From positions 628,501 to 692,500 of the forward strand of contig NMRA01000121.1 of assembly GCA_002633005.1 (NCBI GenBank): a stretch of DNA of 64,000 bases. Reading direction: 5' to 3'. Positions within the stretch are counted from its first letter, which is position 1. Each line of letters begins with the position of its first letter. Below are positions 1-12,360 of the stretch, one piece after another. Position numbers and translations under genes: made by a program. The notes under the pieces were generated by a model that did no database searches, was not told the DNA's origin, and saw only the letters and a list, made by a program, of their open reading frames with translations. Source of the DNA: Phoronis australis (taxonomy: Eukaryota > Phoronida > Phoronidae).

Positions 1-174
1 ATCATTATCATTATTACTATAAATATTTTTGAATTTATATAACAACGACACATTGCAATATAAATAGAACATGCTTTAGCTAAGTGCTAATACATCATGG
101 TCCTCAAAGATTTTAAAATCGTATCATATATGGTTCAATGTTTTCACCGGTCTTCGTATAATGGACAGCGATTG

Positions 175-682
175 CTTAAAGGCGAAGGCAACCTTTTTTC
201 ATGTCATTTTTAGCAAAAATGAGGTTCGTTGATTATCCCAGATATATTTTTCACTTATTTACTGCTTTTCGTAATTTAATTAATTACTCGTCGTCTACTC
301 CGGAAGTGACGTTTTGGGAGGCAAGAGTTTCGCCCCAATTCCTTTTCATATAGTCTGACTGTGAGAGCAGTCGAGTCAGTCATTGTTCTACCTCGGTTGT
401 GATAAGTTCGGTCGACGTTTGCTTTTGTTTACGAGTCAGTCAACATGCCACGCTGTTGCTGCGTACTGGGGTGTACTCATTATAGAACAATGAATGGCTC
501 GACAGCGCTCACAGTCTATAATGAAAAGAAATTGGCGCGAAACTCTTGCCTCCCGGAGTAGAGGACAAAAAATTAATCGAATTACGAAAAGCTGTAATTA
601 AGTGAAAAATGTGTCTGGGATAATCAACGAACCTTATTTTTGATAAAAGTGACATGAAAAAAGGTTGCCTTCGCCTTTAAAG
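175..682. mobile_element. Foldback (long inverted repeat) element with THAP-like mini-ORF
   Basis: Arms of roughly 150-170 bases at 175-342 and 529-682 are imperfect inverted copies: CTTAAAGGCGAAGGCAACC at the left end matches GGTTGCCTTCGCCTTTAAAG at the right end. The layout is that of a non-autonomous DNA transposon. No clear target duplication was found. The middle carries the ORF described at 445-561. Confidence 0.7.
445..561 (+). pseudogene. 38-codon ORF resembling the start of a THAP domain
   Basis: The ORF reads MPRCCCVLGCTHYR and continues to a TAG inside the right arm. Cys at positions 5 and 10 match the first C-x4-C half of the THAP C2CH zinc finger, which begins many P-element-like transposases. 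The second half (C-x2-H) is missing. It is probably a relic of the autonomous element; it could also be chance. Confidence 0.35.
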
Positions 683-3600
683 TGTTTGCTATGTTCAACC
701 TTAATGATATTGTGAGAACCGTCATGACACCTTTGGAAGCAGAGTTTGCCTGCTTTTTGGAAACCAGGAGGTCGAGATTAAAAATCTTGATTAGACTTGC
801 GCCATTTCATAAAATTATTATTTCTGATCCATTGGCAAGCACGGTATTGCTTGTAAATACAACTATATCCTTCTGAAGTTTGCCACGAAGAACTGAATTC
901 AACACTGTAATCTTTTACTTGCGACTAACATCTAGACGTGAGGATACCCTTTTCAAAGAAATGTGGCTCGTTCCACGATGTAAGTTCAAAAATTGCTTTA
1001 AGATGAATTCTGAAGGTAGACATTTTTCCAGAACTTGCGACTAGTCGGTTATGGCAAGGTCATTAGAATAGATGGTAGCGGAAATGCAAAACACGCAACA
1101 CATTTATGTGGAACGGGCCCCAATATTCACTGATTTAACCGAGTGATTTGAACTAGGTTTCATTGAAAGTAGGTTGTGAGGAAAAAAACGGCCAACGTCG
1201 AAGTCAACGATGTTTAATGTGCGCTTTTTATGCGATGCAGTAAAAAGGTTAATATGCCAAATTTCCTTATCTGCCTGCAACCACGCATGTTGTTGACACA
1301 AAAATGGCGCCTCATAAGACACGTGGCTTCACGTCCATTAATACTAGCATGTCCAGTCTCTGTCTTTGTTTGCATGTGCTTCGGACTAAGGTACATTGAA
1401 CAAATAGCAATTTTAATTGATATTTAATCTGAAAAGATAAGAGAAAGAAAAAGTGCATGTTTTTGTGGTCCGAAAGGCTGACAGTCAGCTTTTTTCAGAC
1501 TATTGCCCCTTTAAGCTATCGACCTAGACCCAGTATGAGCAAAATAATCGTGTCCTTTCAGAGTGGCAAAATATTCTGGTTCTGTTTCCCCAGCTAGGCT
1601 TCGCATTTTTACGTATTGACGTCACGGTTTGATCAGTTGTTACTACCGCTATTTCAGACGGGTTTGACATCATAGGAACAATGATATTTCTTTCAGCTTT
1701 TAGCTGTTTAAAACACGTTACTATGCCGCCACTTTTTAAAACTATTGGCTCCCTCTTCTCAAAGGCGATCTTTTGCTGTTACACTGGCAAAATCTGTCCA
1801 CCTGCCCGCAAATAAATGAATGCTTTTATTTCCTTCCACCACAAGGTCTTTAAGAAATTGTAATTCGTAACTAAGGTGGTAGACAGAACTCGTCGACATA
1901 AACTTTGGTCTTGCCCCTTTTCTGTGGAGCATTAGCCATGACTCCAAGGCAATAAAACACTAGCTAAAATAAATCAAGCTATCGTGGATGAAAACGGGTG
2001 CTTTTTCTACGAAATTGGCTTCCGAAATTGAATTCTCCGTGAAAAAAAGGTTATTGTCGTTTGCTCCAGAGGAAATTCGATAAATATTAGCCACAATACG
2101 ATGCCATTTTTTCCGTTGTGCTAACAGGGTACCAATGGAAGTTTGTGAACTGTAATGCCAGACACACAATTGGTGAGCGCCAATAAAATATTGCAAGAAC
2201 GCTTAAACATTAAAAACTTGTTCTGATCCTGGAAACTCCTTCGTCTGGAGTTCAAACTCTACGGGTTACATTTTTGAATATACCAAGAAACTATTCATGT
2301 TAAAAACAATGGGAAGCACATAGGAACACATTTGTAAATTCGAGCTGCAACATTTGATAGAATATAATTCAAACAATCGGAGAACGAAGGCGTTAAGTGT
2401 ATGAAAAGTTTTCCTCGGTGTGATAAATACCATGCAAACTCATGAAATATGACGTCGCTTTCGTAAAATATAACAATGGTACATTTATCGCATGTGCATT
2501 CGACGTAAATTGTAACAATTACATAAAATGTAAAAACTTGTTACATTTTAAGAGAGGCCTAGCAACGTAAAATGTAACACTGACGTAAAATGTAACAGTT
2601 GTTACATTTCACGAAATTGTTACATTTTACGGCGTATCACATGCACAGATGTCGTTCACCTATGAGGGGAAATTTAAGGCTACGATTTCCGAGTGATACA
2701 CGAGTGCGGCGCAAAGTCGAGGCTTTAAGGTTCCATATATCCCAGAATATCTGCATTAGTTAATGACGAAATAGCGTGCTGTTTATCTTGTATCTCAAAT
2801 AGATCAAACATTCGTTCTTTAGTGTATAGGATTTTACATCAATTCTCTTTTTAGTGATCAGTCAAAGGAAAATGTTTTGTAGAATCTAAACTTTACAAAC
2901 TAAACAGTTTTGAGCCAACAATTGCTTAAAACCTCGTCCTCACAGGTAAAAACATTCATGCAAACATCCTGACAATTAAAACGTAAAGGCTTCAAAAACA
3001 TTATGCATCAACTCCCTTATAAGTTTTTATACACGTCTTCATGGAATAAATTCTTGAAACTGTCGTGTGGCCGGTCGAACAACTCACTCACCTCTCATCG
3101 GATGTGACATGATTCCCTGTTAGCCAGATCGAAAATTTAGCTTTTTAATTGGGCTCAACAGTGTCGGTGGCCGAATTCTTTCGGGGGTGACAAACTTTTC
3201 CCGAATAGTATTGAATCAGCTTTCCGCCAAAGCACCGCAGTTTTGATGTAGATCACTTACACAGTACTGCAATATAACGGGTTTTTGTACTCGTATGAAA
3301 AACGGTTTCAGGGCTTGGCCAAGAACTAAGGTCACCTTGAGAACATGCTCAGTGCGCAAAACGGTCCTTCGTGAAAAGCCAGCATGTTTAGCGTGGTCTC
3401 AAGCAATAGCGAGCTGTTAGTTTGTTCTAAGACCAGAAACCTCCTCCAGTTTGAGTGAGAAACAAAATTATTGCAAGTGGTTTAAATTCGAAGGTTATTT
3501 TTCACGAGAGGTGGTTTTATTGCAACCTTAATGAACTCCATCGACAGATGACATATATACCTGATCAGTTCATTAGTTTTGTACATATATTCCAAGTAAA

Positions 3601-4409
3601 CTTTCGTTAAATATTTTTATGCTACTTTGTTCTTAGAAAACATCAATTGTCATCACGTAGACAATTTGCCATCCCCGTAGCGTATTAAGAGAGGAGTATT
3701 TAAATATAAACATACACATTTATTTATCTAACCCAAATTTAAAAATAATTTGTTTTGTGCTATTTTGTGTTCAGCACAATAGTTTGTGAATAGCTACATG
3801 TCCATTGTGCATTTCACTGTAGCATAAAGACCTACTGCATGAAAATAATAGTTCTCATGAGAGAGAGGCACTTATATAGCATTCAATAAAGCATGCCTTT
3901 AACATTTCTATGCATTTTAAACCAATGCTTAAAAACATTATTATATGAAACTGCTAAACGATTGAACAATACTTTTCAGCCCACTCATGTGACTGTTTAA
4001 ACGTAAGACTGAAGTAAAGTTTATTAGAAACAAATAGAATACATTTGAAAAATATAAAAACGAGAGAGAACAATTCACTATAACATGTTTTTTTCACACT
4101 GACTAACGAAACGAATGTTGTTAGCCTTTGATGTTCTGTTCCATTTCCTTAAAGTGACATTTTCTGCATCAAGCTCAAATCTAGAAAAAATTCCAAGATA
4201 AACGGGTCTTGTTTTACAATGTAGAGTGATGTAATTTGAAATGCCAGTGTTGTTCCGTAAGACTTTTGAGTTTGAACATTGGATACCGTATTTCATGCGC
4301 TATACTTTTGAATTGTTCATGATTCGATGCAGAGTTTGCTTAAAATCAAGAACCTTAATAACGTTCATGGGTTCAAAGTGCACTTGCCTCACTTGTTTAT
4401 TTTTTACAG
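683..4409. other. Intron of SLC22 gene 1 (left part)
   Basis: There is no coding exon, RNA gene or mobile element that I can support here, apart from the inverted-motif cluster at 2462-2632. Small ORFs lack family features and splice context. Confidence 0.5.
2462..2632. repeat. Cluster of eight TGTTACATTTTACG-type motifs in both orientations
   Basis: Copies start near 2462, 2504, 2522, 2539, 2566, 2584, 2600 and 2618. Five read CGTAAAATGTAACA-like and three the reverse complement. The motifs pair into hairpins, and the outer flanks (tcgcatgtgcatt / cacatgcaca) also pair. Confidence 0.7.
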
Positions 4410-4530
4410 CAAGTGGTGCAGATATAAGTTTGATGTTTTCCTTCTTTGCGTTGGCTGCAAGAGCTACTTCCGGCTGCACTGTGTCATTAACGATGGTTGT
4501 AATAGCTGAAACATTGCCTACTTGCATTCG
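4410..4530 (+). CDS. SLC22 gene 1, exon 7
   Basis: The acceptor is tttttacag ending at 4409 and the donor is gtgagt at 4531. The exon needs one base from the previous exon and leaves two bases (CG) for the next. It reads ASGADISLMFSFFALAARA and onward to VVIAETLPTCIR, the helix and PT-x-R loop typical of SLC22 proteins. Confidence 0.88.
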
Positions 4531-7500
4531 GTGAGTAGAATTCTTCTATTCCTTTACGCATTCAGTCTGACGGTCAGTGTTTAACTGCGAAAGTAAAGGA
4601 CAAACAAGTCGGTAAATTTCCGAGTAAGGAAACCAATGCAGTCAGATACATGGCTTCATTTTATTTTACACGAAATCGACTGCGTACTGATGGTCAAAAA
4701 TTAAACCGTGAGCCTTGTGTCTACGGAACGCGCCTGCCAGGGTTCTTTGGTCTCTGATTCTAATGTTTACGAACACACGATTGAAACTTCAAATTTCAGA
4801 TTCACATGTAATTTTTATGAATTGCAACCTAATCTTGTACGAATTGAATGCTTCAGTAAATTTCCATGCATTCTGAAATTCCTGTAACTGGTTTTTGCCA
4901 ATCTGAAATTGATGTGTTGGTGAATTTGACGAACTTGAAAATTAGAGCGTATATAACAACGACATATTGAATGATCGACGTTTGACCTAGCTTTATGAAA
5001 TACGGACAACTCTATATCATTTGCTATTAATTGGATTATGTGGCCAAGTGTTTTTAATAAAATTTAGTAAAACAAAAAGGTACATGCATATTGCAATTGT
5101 ATCAATACAATGACCAAAATTTGTTTGATGCAAATACACGAGATGAAATCTCAAAAATGCTGATACATTTTTTTTAAATTATCATTTCGTTTTATGCAAC
5201 TCTTGGTTTTTTCGTAAAAATCATAAAAGACCTATTTTTGATAGACCCTTATGCAAAGGTGGAGAATTCTAAAAACAATTTCTAGCAACGTTTTGAGAAC
5301 TGTGCATAAAGTACCTTGTCTGAAAGTTTCATATGAATCCGATGAGCTATTTCTGAGGTATGATGTTACAAATTTTGCAAACTTTGGCCACTTTTCGAAG
5401 GTCCTATACAAACGTATGATTGTATAAATTATTTTGTCTTCTCTGCTATTTGCACAATGTCGCACTCGCATAAAACTGAATATTTTGTTTGCTTTCAACC
5501 CCAACGGGATTTTCTTTTAAGGTCTTTAGGTCGCAAACAGACGATTTCTATTGCTAAATGTCTCATGAGCATAAAACATAATTTTCAAATTCCTTGTGTA
5601 AAGGTTCACGTCTGTGTAGGCTACATCAGAGTCCGTGAAAAATCTTGTGTTTAGAAAATCACGGTCACAAGTAGTCAAACGTCCGAGTACTTCTTCGTAC
5701 CCATAATAAGTTTTTGTGATCATGCAGAATTTGAAAGTACATGGTGTTAAAATTTGTTGGATTGTATTATTAGAAATGTGGACTCGGTAACGAAAGCCAA
5801 TCATATACACAATCTCTCAATTTTTATTAAAAGCAAAGTAAGTAAAGTAAACTTTGAATACACCGTCAATGACCCATAGTTCAAACAATGTTTTATTAAT
5901 AGACTGATTACAATTATTTCAGATCCATCGGTGTCGGATGCTGCATGGTGTGGATGCGTGTCGGTTCGATGGTTGCACCGCAATTTTTATTTTTGGTATG
6001 TTGATCGACGTAATCGCCCCTTAAAACGACAATAGATAGTTAGGTAACTGAACGTTAGGCCTACTTAATTGCATACGTTATGAAAACCGTTCCAAACAAA
6101 GATAAATAATGTTGTCCAGTCCCAAACAAGATTAGGGCATTGGCAATACATTGATTGGGTTGGTCGCCCACTCAAATACTGGACCAACGTCAAGCTAATG
6201 TGATCTCTCAATTCCTTTTGACGACTGACACCAACCGTTGTCATGACAACGACAGATTTCAGACAATTTGTAGTTTGCTTGGCTTATCCAGGTGATTTTA
6301 CGGTGTAAGACTAAGTGGGGAACATACATAAACGTCGTAATTATTTTGATCACGCTTAGATGTCTTAGAGTTTGGCAACTTTGTTGTCTATTTCGTGACC
6401 CGAGTTCAAAATAGACCTAATATAATTGAGAACTACAAAGAGTTTCAGATGCACCTGCTTCGTCACCTGAGGGAGATGGCGTCATGAAACGTCACAAGTA
6501 CGCATTCGCTGGTTTATCGAAACCAGTAAAATTAAGTTACCGATCGGTATTTGAGAAATATAGCGAATTGACGTGAGAATATAAAATCCAGTTGATCACA
6601 CAAGAAAAGAATTCTGCTAAGGTTACGTAAAATGCTGTAAATAAAATATGAATATCTGCTTTTACACTGTGCTCCTATATTCCCCCAATCTCATCTACAG
6701 CAATGTTATTCCAATGAGTTTTGCCATCACTCATCACGCAGTACTGGAGATTGGTATTTGATGTAACATCTATGATAGGCAACATTTCCTAACAGTACAG
6801 TTTACGTTTCTCTCATATGAATGTCATTTAGCAACACGTCTTAATTGAGTGAATTTTAATGTGTCAACTTGGTATTTGAAGCCAAGTGACTGATTCTACT
6901 TTAGTTAATTAGATTAGTGACCTTTCCGACACACCGTTGTCGCCTAAGATCAAAACGGGGCAACGCGTGAGAAAAGAAGTTGGGTTGATGAGGAGATGAC
7001 AGTTTTTTCGTGACCCGTTAAATGTTTTTGGCGTGCGTGAACGTGAAACTCGCGTCACTGTGAACGTGGTTTTGCATTTTAGTGTGTTGTGAACCGCCGC
7101 GAAGTAAGTTCGTATATCGAGAACGGAATTGGAAATTGGGATCGAGGCAACCCGCAGTAGAAAATTTCGGAGTCTAGGGAGGTGGTGGCTCTCGGGGAAA
7201 GAACAAAAATTTGCTATGGTCGTGAAATCGCCACCTACTAGCGTGGGCAGTGACCTACCCTACTTTAATCCAGTCTTTAATGGTTGAATGAATCATGTGC
7301 TTATCAACTATCGTTTGTCCCAACAGGGTGAGCTGACGTTTGCACAGTTACCATTCTNAATCGCATACGTTATGCAAACCGTTCTAAACAAAGATAGAAA
7401 ATGCTCTCCAGTCCCAAACAAGATTAGGGCATTGGCAATACATTGATTGGGTTGGTCGCCCACTCAAATACTGGACCAACGTCAAGCTAATGTGATCTCT

Positions 7501-8856
7501 CAATATTCCTTTTGACGACTGACACCAACCGTTGTCATGGCAACGACAGATTTCAGACAACTTGTAGTTTGCTTGGCTTAACCAGGTGATTTTACGGTGT
7601 AAGACTACGTGGGGAACATAACGTGGTAATTATTTTGATCACATTTAGATGTCTTAGAGTTTGGTAACTTTGTTGTCTATTTCGTGACCCAAATTCAAAA
7701 TAGACCTAATATAATTGAGAACTTCAAAGTATTTCAGATGTACTTGCTTAGTCACCTGTGGGAGACGGCGTCATGAAACGCCACACGTACGCATTTCCTG
7801 GTTTATCGAAACCCGTAAAATTAAGTTACTGATCGGTGTTTGAGAAATATAGCAAATTTACGTGAGAAAATAAAATCCAGTTGATCACACCAGAAAAGAA
7901 TTCTACTAAGGTTATGTAAAATGCTGTAAATTAAATATGAATATCTGCTTTTACACTGTGCTCCTGTATTCCCCCAATCTCATCTACAGCAATGTTATTC
8001 CACGGAGTTTTGCCATCACCCACCGATTTACAAACCCAGTACTGGAGATTGGCATTTGATGTAACATCTATGATAGGCAACATTTCCTAACAGTACACTT
8101 TACGTTTCTCTCATATGAATATCATTTAGCAACACGTCTTAATTGAGTGAATTTTAATGTGTCAACTTGGTATTTCATGAAAACCAAGTTACTGATGCTA
8201 ATTTAGTTAATTAGATTAGTGACCTGTCCGACACACCGTTGTCGCCCAAGATCAAAACGGGGCAACGCGTGAGAAAAGTTGGGTAGATGAGGTGATGACT
8301 GTTTTTTCGTGACCCGTTAACTGTTTTTGGCGTGCGTGAACGTGAAACTCGCTTCACTGTGAACGTGGTTTTTGTATTTTAGTGTGTTGTGAGCCGCCGC
8401 GAAGTAAGTCCGTATCCAAGAACGGAATTGGAAATTGGGATCGAGGCAACCCGCAGTAGAAAATTGCGGAGTTTAGGGAGGTGGTGGCGCCCGGGGAAAG
8501 AACAAAAATTTGCTATGGTCGTGAAATCGCCACCTACTAGCGTGGGCAGTGACCTACCCTACTTTAATCCAGTCTTTAATGGTTGAATGAATCATGTGCT
8601 TATCAACTATCGTTTGTCCCAACAGGGTGAGCTGACGTTTGCACAGCTACCATTCTTGCTGTTTGGAGGCCTAACATGCATCGCAAGTGCATTGGTGCTG
8701 ATACTTCCCGACCTATCAGAGCGACACCTACCGGACACTATCGAAGATGTGGAAAATGAGACGGACCATGGATTTTGTCATAAAATGAAGCAAAAAAGGT
8801 TGAAGAATGTCATAGGAGAGACGGTTGTAAACGAGGAGACCAGTAGCTTCCAATAG
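4410..8856 (+). CDS. SLC22-family carrier gene 1, 3' part (exons 7-9)
   Basis: This is the C-terminal part of a solute carrier family 22 (major facilitator superfamily) plasma-membrane transporter. Three exons join in frame: 4410-4530, 5923-5995 and 8626-8856. Their lengths are 121, 73 and 231 nt, and the first two match exons 7 and 8 of the complete SLC22 gene at 14602-39821 exactly, with the same codon phases. The product covers roughly the last four membrane segments: a helix ending in IAETLPTCIR (the family's AE-hydrophobic-PT-x-R element), then SIGVGCCMVWMRVG, then LPFLLFGGLTCIASALVLILP followed by the DTIEDVEN tail. The stop is TAG at 8854. Exons 1-6 are not visible and should lie left of the window. 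I looked for exon 6 in 683-4409 and did not find it. The substrate cannot be read from this fragment. Confidence 0.9.
4531..5922. other. Intron 7 of SLC22 gene 1
   Basis: I see nothing beyond AT-rich non-coding DNA. Confidence 0.5.
5923..5995 (+). CDS. SLC22 gene 1, exon 8
   Basis: The acceptor is ttatttcag ending at 5922 and the donor is gtatgt at 5996. The leading A completes an Arg codon (CG|A). The exon reads SIGVGCCMVWMRVGSMVAPQ then FLFL and ends in phase 0. Its 73-nt length equals exon 8 of the neighbouring carrier. Confidence 0.88.
6067..7357. repeat. Left copy of a 1.3-kb duplication at an assembly gap
   Basis: It matches 7359-8656 nearly base for base, with scattered substitutions and short indels, and ends at the single N at 7358. 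The copy contains intron 8 and the first bases of the gene 1 terminal exon. Confidence 0.85.
7327..7357 (+). pseudogene. Truncated duplicate of SLC22 gene 1 terminal exon (assembly copy)
   Basis: The acceptor and first 31 bases of the terminal exon are repeated here and cut off by the single N at 7358. One base differs from the full exon (gtta for gcta). It is most likely the second haplotype and not a real broken exon. Confidence 0.75.
7359..8656. repeat. Right copy of the 1.3-kb duplication
   Basis: It is the counterpart of 6067-7357 and continues into the intact terminal exon. Both copies begin within a few bases of the same point (aattgcatacg / aatcgcatacg). Confidence 0.85.
8626..8856 (+). 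CDS. SLC22 gene 1, terminal exon
   Basis: The acceptor is tcccaacag ending at 8625. The exon reads GELTFAQLPFLLFGGLTCIA, continues through a last membrane helix to LPDLSERHLPDTIEDVENE, and ends with a charged cytosolic tail and TAG at 8854-8856. A truncated copy of its first 31 bases lies at 7327-7357 because of an assembly duplication. Confidence 0.9.
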   Translation, partial: GELTFAQLPFLLFGGLTCIASALVLILPDLSERHLPDTIEDVENETDHGFCHKMKQKRLKNVIGETVVNEETSSFQ

Positions 8857-8991
8857 GGAGTCTGGAGTTGTACTTTAGAGTACCTCGGAGGGAACACTAT
8901 TTAACATGAGTAGCAATGTTGAATGCGATGGTGTACATGCCTAGAAGCGTAGCTCGTCCATTAATAATCATGCGACTGCTATCATTTTCAT

Positions 8992-8997
8992 ATTAAA
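8992..8997 (+). promoter_or_regulatory. Candidate poly(A) signal of SLC22 gene 1
   Basis: ATTAAA lies 136 bases after the stop and is followed by a T-rich stretch. ATTAAA is the commonest variant of AATAAA. No stronger signal lies nearer the stop. Confidence 0.4.
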
Positions 8998-10097
8998 ATT
9001 ATCATTTTATTTTGAACGTGAACTCGTGAACTGAATTCCTCAACTACTAGGGATTTTGTGCTTTACACACGACACAAAGGAATTTTCATCTGTTATCTTT
9101 CACAGCAAATCACGAAATTTCCTTTTGAAACAAACTAACTACCAATTGTTCATTTTGATGACTCTTGAGGTTTTCATTTTGGTTCTTGAAACTTTTAGGC
9201 ATCTTTCCGGCAGACGTGGGACATAAAATAATTAACGAATTTTGCGAATTCACTTACGAGGTGAAGAAAAATCTAAATTCATACTGTCAAAAATTTGAAA
9301 AGTTTGAAAAGGGTCGCTAAGTACGTGTACTTGCTAATAATTTGAGTAAAAGAATAGTAAACTCGGTTTTGCTTTATTAATTGGGGTATTAAAGCGACTT
9401 GCTCTCTAATAGGAATATAAAATAATGTCCTGTAACTCTGGTCAGTAAGTTTGAAAACTCACCGGGGACGCGTGACTAACGCTCCAGGTGAGTTATATGA
9501 TGAGTTTGGGGAAATAATTCTTATGTCACAGTGAGTAAGTGCTTTTAGTTGAATTCTGATTTTATCACAAACCAATGGTGGCCTAGCGGTGGACCGAAGG
9601 AAAGTTGGTTGGGACTAGGTTAGCTTCTCATATTGGTTCCTAGGCTGACATCGACAAAAACAAAGTTCTCACGGCTTACGACGTATAGTTCTAACTGATT
9701 AATGTTGAGAGGGATGTTGTATTCTAATGACTTCATGTAGGGCCGTGTGGTGTTATTTAAAAGTTCAATTACTTCTATTTCCGCAATCAAGGCGACTAAG
9801 ACAACAGTTAGAGTGGTTGATTTTGACGTTATCATTGGTCTAGGTCAATGAAACCCCCTGTTTGCACCCTAGACGTCCCAGATGCTTTTTGAAAATGGCG
9901 GCACATCCGTATCCCAGTAGGCAAAAGTAGAGGCCAAATTTCTAGACTCAAGTTACTCAAAACAACTTTAAGGAGCTACTGAATACCATTCGTAGCAATT
10001 ACTTCCCATTTAGTCCACAAAAGGACAGACCCATCCTATTGTCTTTCTTGGTGGGAGCTAACGGCCTTAACCGTTGTCTTAGACCAGATCTAAAAGC

Positions 10098-10301
10098 CAT
10101 TTTATGATCGACATATGTCCCGAATAATAGATAAATGATACGTGCGTCGCAAGCTTATTGCCAGGGATGAAAAGGAGACCGAGGTAGGCGATATAAGGTT
10201 ATTTATTGTGACTAATATAATTACAAGTAAATGTGGTGAATACAGATAAGTAAAATAAAAAATGATAATCTATGGTAAGATGGGCAATGAAAAAGCGCCG
10301 G
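10098..10301. repeat. Direct repeat, first copy (about 204 bp)
   Basis: It begins tttatgatcgacatatgtcc and ends gatgggcaatgaaaaagcgc. It recurs at 10631-10832 with about 10% differences and an unrelated 330-bp spacer. It may be a tandem element with a spacer or long terminal direct repeats of a small element. Confidence 0.75.
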
Positions 10302-10630
10302 CCACGCGGAAGTACGATAGAATGACGAAAATGGGGTGGTAGAGGGTGGAAAAAGTTAATACGTTTTGGAACGTACGACAATGTGGCCGGAACAAAGGTG
10401 AAAACGAGGTTACAATAACAAAGAAAAAGCCTACGGGCCCGTGACAATCATCAACCTATGAGAGCGAAGAGCTGACCAAACTCGAGGCATGTGATAACAA
10501 CAGACCATTACGAAGGCTGGGAAACGACGTAAGGTCCAACACAAAGGAATAATGGAATAGACTGAAATGAGGGGGGAAAGGAGTAAGACGGGTCCATATG
10601 CTCACATAAATATATTTAACGAGTGAAATA

Positions 10631-10832
10631 CCATTTATGATCGACATATGTCCCGAATAATAGATAAATGATACGTGCGTCCCAAGCTTGTTACCAGAGA
10701 TGAAAAGGAGACCGAGGTAGGCGATATAAGGTCATTTATTATGACTAATACAGTTACAAGTAAATATGGTGAATACAGATAAGTAAAATTAGAAATGATA
10801 ATCTCTGGTAAGATGGGCAATAAAAAGCGCCA
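10631..10832. repeat. Direct repeat, second copy
   Basis: Same orientation as 10098-10301. It diverges right after aaaaagcgcc. Confidence 0.75.
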
Positions 10833-11582
10833 CAAGAGATGTTGTAAGACAGCTCATACCGATCCGCAGGGAAGTAAAAAGTGGGTCGCGTGATGACTGT
10901 GAGGACTAAACAACTGACAATCTTTTACTCAGAACAGACTCAAAAATCAAGCAGATGCCACTGATAGCCTTCATATAACATTGCACAAAACTTAAAATCC
11001 CCAGTTTACCCAGCAGATGCCAACTCATAATAAAATTGGGGTAGGTAAATTCAACCGTCAGCTCTAAAAACAAGCTAGCAAGTGCCATCTACATGTAAGT
11101 CTCGGCGCAACACTACAAGCCTGGAGTTATTCGCTTTCAACTACCTAAGGTGAAATACAAGCCATCAACGTGAATATCGACACATGTATGTACCGGGAAC
11201 TATTTCGAGGCTAGATTTAAAACATTGTATAATAGGTCGTTGACCAAATGCGTTGGGTGTATGTTCAGGCTGATCGATATATTTAATGTTTTAAGAATAG
11301 CCAACGGTCAAATTCCTGTATAGGGACCGGTGGGTAACACTGCAGCAAACTGTTACAGTCGATGTTGTAATAATTTGATCGTTCAGTCTGTTGCACATAA
11401 TGTCGTAGACAGACAGCATTCAGGCAATGCTCTTTATGGGACTGGTAACGCATACATGTGTACGTGTATGTCGTAGACAGTCGTTTGTGCTTGTGGTCGC
11501 AAGAATTCAAGGTTGGTCACGCCGGAACCATGCGGGCAAGCCATTGCAGTAATGATTATGCGCGCACTCTGCCTAAAGAATG

Positions 11583-11790
11583 GGGACATCGATTTTTTTA
11601 GAATGTGGACCTTTTACTAAAAAACGGGGTACGTTCAGAGATAGGAATTGCGATAGTTCCTGTCTTGTTAGAAGACTTTTGTCTCGTTTCCTACTTTTTC
11701 GGATTTTTCTTTGAGGCGGACATTTTTGCCCAAAGTTCGCCCAATGTGAGGGCACGTTCGACCCCCCCCCCCCACTGGATGAGCGCATGA
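11583..11790 (+). repeat. Dispersed repeat family A, copy 1
   Basis: It carries the core tagaatgtggaccttttact, then ttttgtctcgttt..ctttttcggatttttc, ending in a C-run and a GAGCGCATGA tail. Related copies lie at 17462-17660 (inverted) and 45243-45512. Confidence 0.6.
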
Positions 11791-12360
11791 TGATAACAGT
11801 CCCGTAACAGGGTTCAAGATTTCACCGACCGCGGGTCCTATCACGAAGTTTGATGCTTCTCTCGTATTCATCGGTATTTCTGGTATCTTCGCCTTGAAAG
11901 GGTAAACCCGAGTGACGCATGTTGGATCAAATAGAGGGAAACATAGACGTTTCTGGGTTTTGTTGTTGAGTGGTCATATGATATATACACACACAGATTT
12001 GCCCGAATTTCATAAACCTAATTCTACATGCACAGAAGATCTCCGTGGATACTTTATATTGACAAACTCACCTATGGAATTTGTTGTTTGGGAGAAAAGC
12101 GATATCGGCGTTGCAAAATTCCAACCTGAATTCAAGTTCATTGAAACATGAATTTCATAAAAGGACTGCATGATTGGCAAAAAGTCACTTACTAACTTAT
12201 CATGACTTTCAGTCCCTTTTCGAAGACTCATCAACATGTAACACAGACATTACGTACCATTCTCCTGGAGTGTAAAAATTTCCACTATCACGATCTAATC
12301 TAGAATCTTGCTCGGATTAAACTTGTCATGCAAAATGAAGCCTTCTGTGTTGGCAAGCCT

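Noticed and set aside
4078-4527. - strand ORFs over SLC22 exon 7
   Set aside because: They are shadows of the + strand exon, which has matching splice sites and family homology.
9570-9620. tRNA-derived SINE head (tggcctagcggt)
   Set aside because: An A-box-like word is present, but the B-box position reads ggttgggactagg, too far from GGTTCGANNCC, and no cloverleaf forms.
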